From: JBBTTE01 sp038064375
Lineage (GTDB): Bacteria > Patescibacteriota > Saccharimonadia > Saccharimonadales > UBA4665
Assembly: GCA_038064375.1 (NCBI GenBank)
Contig: JBBTTF010000001.1
Coordinates: 248,001 to 312,000, forward strand
Length of the DNA: 64,000 nt
Direction: 5' to 3'
The notes under the pieces are model-generated. The model saw only the letters and a program-made list of their open reading frames with translations. It had not been told where the DNA came from and ran no database searches. The first letter of the stretch is position 1; the number at the start of each line of letters is the position of its first letter. Both the position numbers and the translations under genes were made by a program. Shown here piece by piece: positions 60,892 through 64,000 of this stretch.

Positions 60892-63182
60892 TGAATCGCC
60901 TCAGTAAACTCCTAAGACTTACATCCGCAACCGTCGCACTGACCTTTCTTGTTACTTCCAGTACTGCATTTGCCGCCGCACCTATTCCTAACGTTCCTAG
61001 TCTAGGGAGTGACGATGCTTGTCAGGCTGGGCTTGTAGCCCATGCCAAGACATACAACGGAGACGAATTAAGAAGCTATCTAAAGAAGAGAGTTGGTACT
61101 CGTGACAACACTCTTTCTAACACCATCAACGGACCCAAGGGCTTGCTGACAGTAGCCCAGAAGAACTACGATGCTTATGCCACCAAGTCACAAACTATCA
61201 GCAATCGAATTGACCTGATCAACTCCATCAAGACCAAGTCACTTAATGGCCTAACACCTAATCCAGCCTACGACTACAGCATTGCTAATGTAACCCCTCG
61301 CCAAGCCAATATAGCTACCGTCAATCAGTACAGCGCCACTGCTAAGGAAATTATTGCCACGGCCAACCAAAGGATTGCGGATAGCGGAGCTACCCGTTAC
61401 GCACTAACTAGATCCATCTGTGCATCAATCTATGGTGCCCAAATATTTAGTCTAGTTCTCCCCGAAGCTAGGAAGCAATACATCCAGACACGAATTGACG
61501 GACTTCAACTCAACAACGGCATCAACCAAGCTCTATACAATTCAATAAAGAGCGTCTACGAAGCCAAGAAGGCTGCTAACGCTGAGTATGACGCAGATGG
61601 AGCAGTAGCAGCTCAGGTAACCGCCATGGCTGACCCAAGCGTCATAACAGCCCAACTAGCCGCCAAGACACAACTTATACTAGCCGGAGCCCCAACCGCA
61701 TGGCACACAAAACCCCAAAGCGACAAACTGACCGAGATAAGCAGACAGATCAATACCCAAAAGGACGCTTTAATACCCGTCTTCAACAAGACGATGACCA
61801 CCAAGCTACCTAAAGCCAAGAAGACCGTAACCAAGACAACGACCAAGAAGACCAACGGAACAGGTGGTGCTAGCGCCCCTAAGACAACCACACAGAAGAC
61901 AACCGGCACTGGTGGTGCTAGTCCAAGTTCTGGTGGATCTGGGTCTAGTGGTTCTAGTAAGAGCACGGGATCATCAGGTGGATCAAGCTCAAGTGGCTCT
62001 TCGGGTTCTTCAAAGAGTTCAAATAAGAGTGGCTCAGATTCCTCCTCAAGCAGCAAATCTAGCAAGAAGACTAGCAAGAGTGTAGCTGACGCAAAAAAGA
62101 AGAAGGCAGCTGCAGACGCAAAGTCACACAAAGCTAACCTTGAAGTGAAGCGAGCTAACCAAAAAGTAGCAAGCATTAATAAGCAAATTAAAGAACTTCA
62201 AAGTTCAGGCGGTGGTAGTCCTGCCCAACGTGATCAGCTCGAAACATTGAAGCAACAGAAAAAAGCCGCTCAAGAGGAGCAAAAGGTTGCAAAAACTAAC
62301 CAAGCTGGCGCGACTAGTGCACAACGGCACCAAGCCGCAGAATATGCAGCTGCAAAGAAAGAAGACGCAGCACTCAAGGCGGGTGGCGTAACCGCGGCTA
62401 GGTATACCAAGAAAGAAGCTGATTCAAACCTTCACAAAGCAAATCGCGACGTAGCAGTGGCCAACAAGAAGGCCCAAGAGGCTAGTAAGGCTCTCGCTGC
62501 AGCCAAAAAAGAGTATGCCAAGTCTACTAAGAACGGAGCTGCGTCGCCTGATGCCAAGTTCTTCTTAGACGAAGCCAAAAAAGCGAACGCAAAGGCACAG
62601 GCTGCTAAAAAGGCTGCCTTAGTAAACCAAGCTGGCGCGACTAGTGCACAACGGCACCAAGCCGAAAAACTCGAAGCTGCCAAGAAAAAAGAAGCCGCTA
62701 ATACTAGTGGCGTGACGGCCGCAAGGAGCTCCAAAGCTGCTGCTGATACAAACCTACACAAAGCCAATCACAAAGTATCTCTTGCTAACAAAGAAGTCAC
62801 TAAAGCCAACAAAGATGCTATAGAGGCACAGAGGGAATATGCCGCAGCCAAAAAAGCCGGTCAAGACACTTCGCAGCAAGAAAAAAAGCTTGCGGCTGCA
62901 GCAAACACCTTAAAACAGGCTCGCGATGAGCGAAAAGTTGCCTTAACAAACCAAGCCGGCGCCACAAGCGCCCAAAGACACCAAGCCGAAAAACTCGCAG
63001 CCGCCAAGAAAAAAGAAGCCGCTGTCAAGAAGGCTGCAGAAGAGAAAGCTATAGCAGACAGGATCAATGCTCAATCCAGTCCAAAGCAAAAATGGCAGCA
63101 AGCTCACAAAGAGGGTAAAACTCACCCTAACGCAACTTGCGCAAAAGTCGGACCATTCAGTATCAAGTGTAAGTCTTTCTAG
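60891..63182 (+). CDS. Large secreted protein with three coiled-coil repeats
   Basis: 763 residues. Signal peptide (residues 1-30, ATVALTFLVTSSTAFA), helical domain with a few cysteines (about 35-300), Ser/Gly/Thr/Lys linker (about 300-400), then three repeats of about 105-110 residues, each with NLHKAN- or SHKANL-type helices and a near-invariant NQAGATSAQRHQAEKL block, and a C-terminal Cys pair (CAKVGPFSIKC). No LPxTG-like motif. Probably a rod-like surface or secreted structure; function unknown. Confidence 0.72.
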   Translation: MNRLSKLLRLTSATVALTFLVTSSTAFAAAPIPNVPSLGSDDACQAGLVAHAKTYNGDELRSYLKKRVGTRDNTLSNTINGPKGLLTVAQKNYDAYATKSQTISNRIDLINSIKTKSLNGLTPNPAYDYSIANVTPRQANIATVNQYSATAKEIIATANQRIADSGATRYALTRSICASIYGAQIFSLVLPEARKQYIQTRIDGLQLNNGINQALYNSIKSVYEAKKAANAEYDADGAVAAQVTAMADPSVITAQLAAKTQLILAGAPTAWHTKPQSDKLTEISRQINTQKDALIPVFNKTMTTKLPKAKKTVTKTTTKKTNGTGGASAPKTTTQKTTGTGGASPSSGGSGSSGSSKSTGSSGGSSSSGSSGSSKSSNKSGSDSSSSSKSSKKTSKSVADAKKKKAAADAKSHKANLEVKRANQKVASINKQIKELQSSGGGSPAQRDQLETLKQQKKAAQEEQKVAKTNQAGATSAQRHQAAEYAAAKKEDAALKAGGVTAARYTKKEADSNLHKANRDVAVANKKAQEASKALAAAKKEYAKSTKNGAASPDAKFFLDEAKKANAKAQAAKKAALVNQAGATSAQRHQAEKLEAAKKKEAANTSGVTAARSSKAAADTNLHKANHKVSLANKEVTKANKDAIEAQREYAAAKKAGQDTSQQEKKLAAAANTLKQARDERKVALTNQAGATSAQRHQAEKLAAAKKKEAAVKKAAEEKAIADRINAQSSPKQKWQQAHKEGKTHPNATCAKVGPFSIKCKSF
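62298..62337 (+). repeat. Repeat block copy 1
   Basis: 40 nt encoding part of the NQAGATSAQRHQA block, identical to copy 2. Confidence 0.9.
62625..62664 (+). repeat. Repeat block copy 2
   Basis: 40 nt identical base for base to copy 1, 327 nt (109 codons) downstream. Confidence 0.9.
62949..62988 (+). repeat. Repeat block copy 3 (diverged)
   Basis: Encodes the same residues as copies 1 and 2 but with several synonymous changes, 324 nt (108 codons) after copy 2. Confidence 0.85.
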
Positions 63183-63193
63183 CGAGGAGTATT

Positions 63194-63685
63194 ATGGACC
63201 AAAGCAACCAACAAGCACAACAAGCTGCAGATGCTGCCAAACAACAAGGCAAAAACAACCAACTCTCGGCAGATTATGCGACTGCCGAAGTAATGGACGC
63301 AGCTCGCACAGCAGAATCGCTGAGAATGAATGACGCCGTAAGGGACACTGTAAAAGAGACACAGACCCGAGATGCAACAGAATCTACACGTGAGACGGCC
63401 GAGACAAGAACACAAGACGCTGCTCGCCCCCAAGAAGCGGCTCGTGAGGCCGCACCTGTCGATCCTGCTACTACCCAGTCACAAGTCGCAGAAGCACAAA
63501 TGGTGATCGGGTCAGACAACCCCACGGCCGATACATCGGTTGCCGAAGTGGTTACTGAGACCATTGTTGTCGAAGATGACAGTCAACCAGACACCGCTAC
63601 GGTAGACGCAGCTATTGACCTAGCACTTGGAGATACCGATAATATTGCCTCAGATGACGCCTTTGCTGACGGAGTCGATGACTAA
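63194..63685 (+). CDS. Acidic low-complexity protein
   Basis: 163 residues rich in Ala, Asp, Glu, Thr and Gln, no TM helix. It starts 11 nt after the repeat protein, behind GCGAGGAG, and is likely cotranscribed. Its composition suggests disorder; function unknown. It stops 13 nt before the convergent gene. Confidence 0.6.
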   Translation: MDQSNQQAQQAADAAKQQGKNNQLSADYATAEVMDAARTAESLRMNDAVRDTVKETQTRDATESTRETAETRTQDAARPQEAAREAAPVDPATTQSQVAEAQMVIGSDNPTADTSVAEVVTETIVVEDDSQPDTATVDAAIDLALGDTDNIASDDAFADGVDD

Positions 63686-63698
63686 ACCGGATCGTTGC

Positions 63699-63980
63699 TT
63701 AGTGGCTGATCGTTATTGTTACGCCATCATTTGATGAAGATTCTGGAGAAGTTGTACTAATTCTTTGCTGTAGCGCTGAGTTTGCTTGCTCTAATTCTTC
63801 TAGACGTTGGCGGTCGCGGTCGTGCTGAACTTGTTCTAATAGTCGAGCTTCTTCTAGCTTAGTTTGGCGCACAGCCAGTTCGTTATCTGCATCGTTAATC
63901 TTGGTTAGATAGGCATCAAGTCCGCCAAACTGATCAATGTTGTATAGCTGACCGTTCTCCAGCACATAAACTACATCCAT
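63699..63980 (-). CDS. Coiled-coil protein, possibly truncated by the window edge
   Basis: 93 residues from ATG 63980: MDVVYVLENGQLYNID, then a coiled coil (about 35-75) and a Ser-rich end. The frame stays open upstream to the end of the window (KALLTL before the ATG), so the true start may lie outside. No family recognised. Confidence 0.5.
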   Translation of the reverse strand: MDVVYVLENGQLYNIDQFGGLDAYLTKINDADNELAVRQTKLEEARLLEQVQHDRDRQRLEELEQANSALQQRISTTSPESSSNDGVTITISH

Positions 63981-64000
63981 AAGTGTCAGCAGAGCTTTGC

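Noticed and set aside
61613..62176. Minus-strand 187-codon ORF opposite the Ser/Gly linker
   Set aside because: Leu/Glu/Pro composition is a shadow of the low-complexity coding strand.
62298..62988. CRISPR-like or mobile repeat
   Set aside because: The repeats are in frame, encode the same residues and are 108-109 codons apart; they are protein repeats.
1..64000. UGA recoding to glycine (SR1/Gracilibacteria code)
   Set aside because: TGA ends folC, tpiA, the ATPase alpha gene and others at sensible places, and no UCA tRNA is seen.

Overview
The window looks like a chromosomal segment of a Patescibacteria/CPR bacterium, most likely Candidatus Saccharibacteria (TM7). This is inferred from gene content and style, not from a marker-gene tree. 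Genes are short and tightly packed, and several housekeeping enzymes are trimmed (TsaB of 130 residues, AlaS without its C-terminal domain). TGA is an ordinary stop (it ends folC, tpiA and atpA), which argues against the UGA-glycine SR1/Gracilibacteria code. Surface proteins have no recognisable homologues outside the group. GC content by eye is near one half. There is no rRNA, ribosomal-protein cluster, insertion sequence, prophage or CRISPR array. Seven tRNA genes and one tmRNA gene are present, all with an encoded CCA end.

Layout. 1-3.6 kb: tsaB, RNase Y, a small hydrolase, a YmdB-like phosphodiesterase, tRNA-Pro. 3.6-10.7 kb: a fibronectin-III membrane protein, a dolichol/phytol-kinase-like enzyme, a Zn/Cd-type P-type ATPase with an operator-like dyad, three tRNAs, a PrsW-like membrane protease and zinc-ribbon membrane proteins. 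10.7-19.5 kb: MurA fused to an XRE helix-turn-helix, glyA, murB, a DMT transporter behind an elaborate structured leader, cardiolipin synthase, an HAD phosphatase. 19.5-28.8 kb: folC-folA, nhaA, folD, murI, murD, a single-domain response regulator, a pyruvoyl arginine decarboxylase, a DUF2156 protein. 28.8-34 kb: a membrane protein/small protein/histidine kinase set, then two secreted proteins. 34-43 kb: pyk-pgk-tpiA with a linker membrane protein, UvrD helicase, an Rpf/YabE-like cell-wall protein, rsmA, a MarR regulator. 43-51.7 kb: tmRNA, FKBP, DoxX-like, RRM protein, trehalase, metG-tatD and a cysteine desulfurase. 51.8-57.2 kb: a six-gene F1-type ATPase operon (b, delta, alpha, gamma, beta, epsilon) without a or c subunits. 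57.2-64 kb: mnmA, alaS, and an operon for a large repetitive secreted protein.

How it fits together. The cell carries part of a peptidoglycan pathway (murA, murB, murD, murI), one-carbon folate interconversion (glyA, folD, folA, folC), lower glycolysis, tRNA maturation (TsaB, MnmA with a cysteine desulfurase, TatD, MetG, AlaS), and a large outlay on exported and anchored surface proteins, as expected of a small host-associated cell.

Most unusual points: the divergent F1 ATPase without neighbouring F0 a/c genes; the duplicated two-hairpin RNA leader upstream of the EamA transporter; a window-wide pattern of sigma-70 -10 boxes only 6-11 nt before start codons, implying leaderless or near-leaderless mRNAs; and the XRE-MurA fusion.
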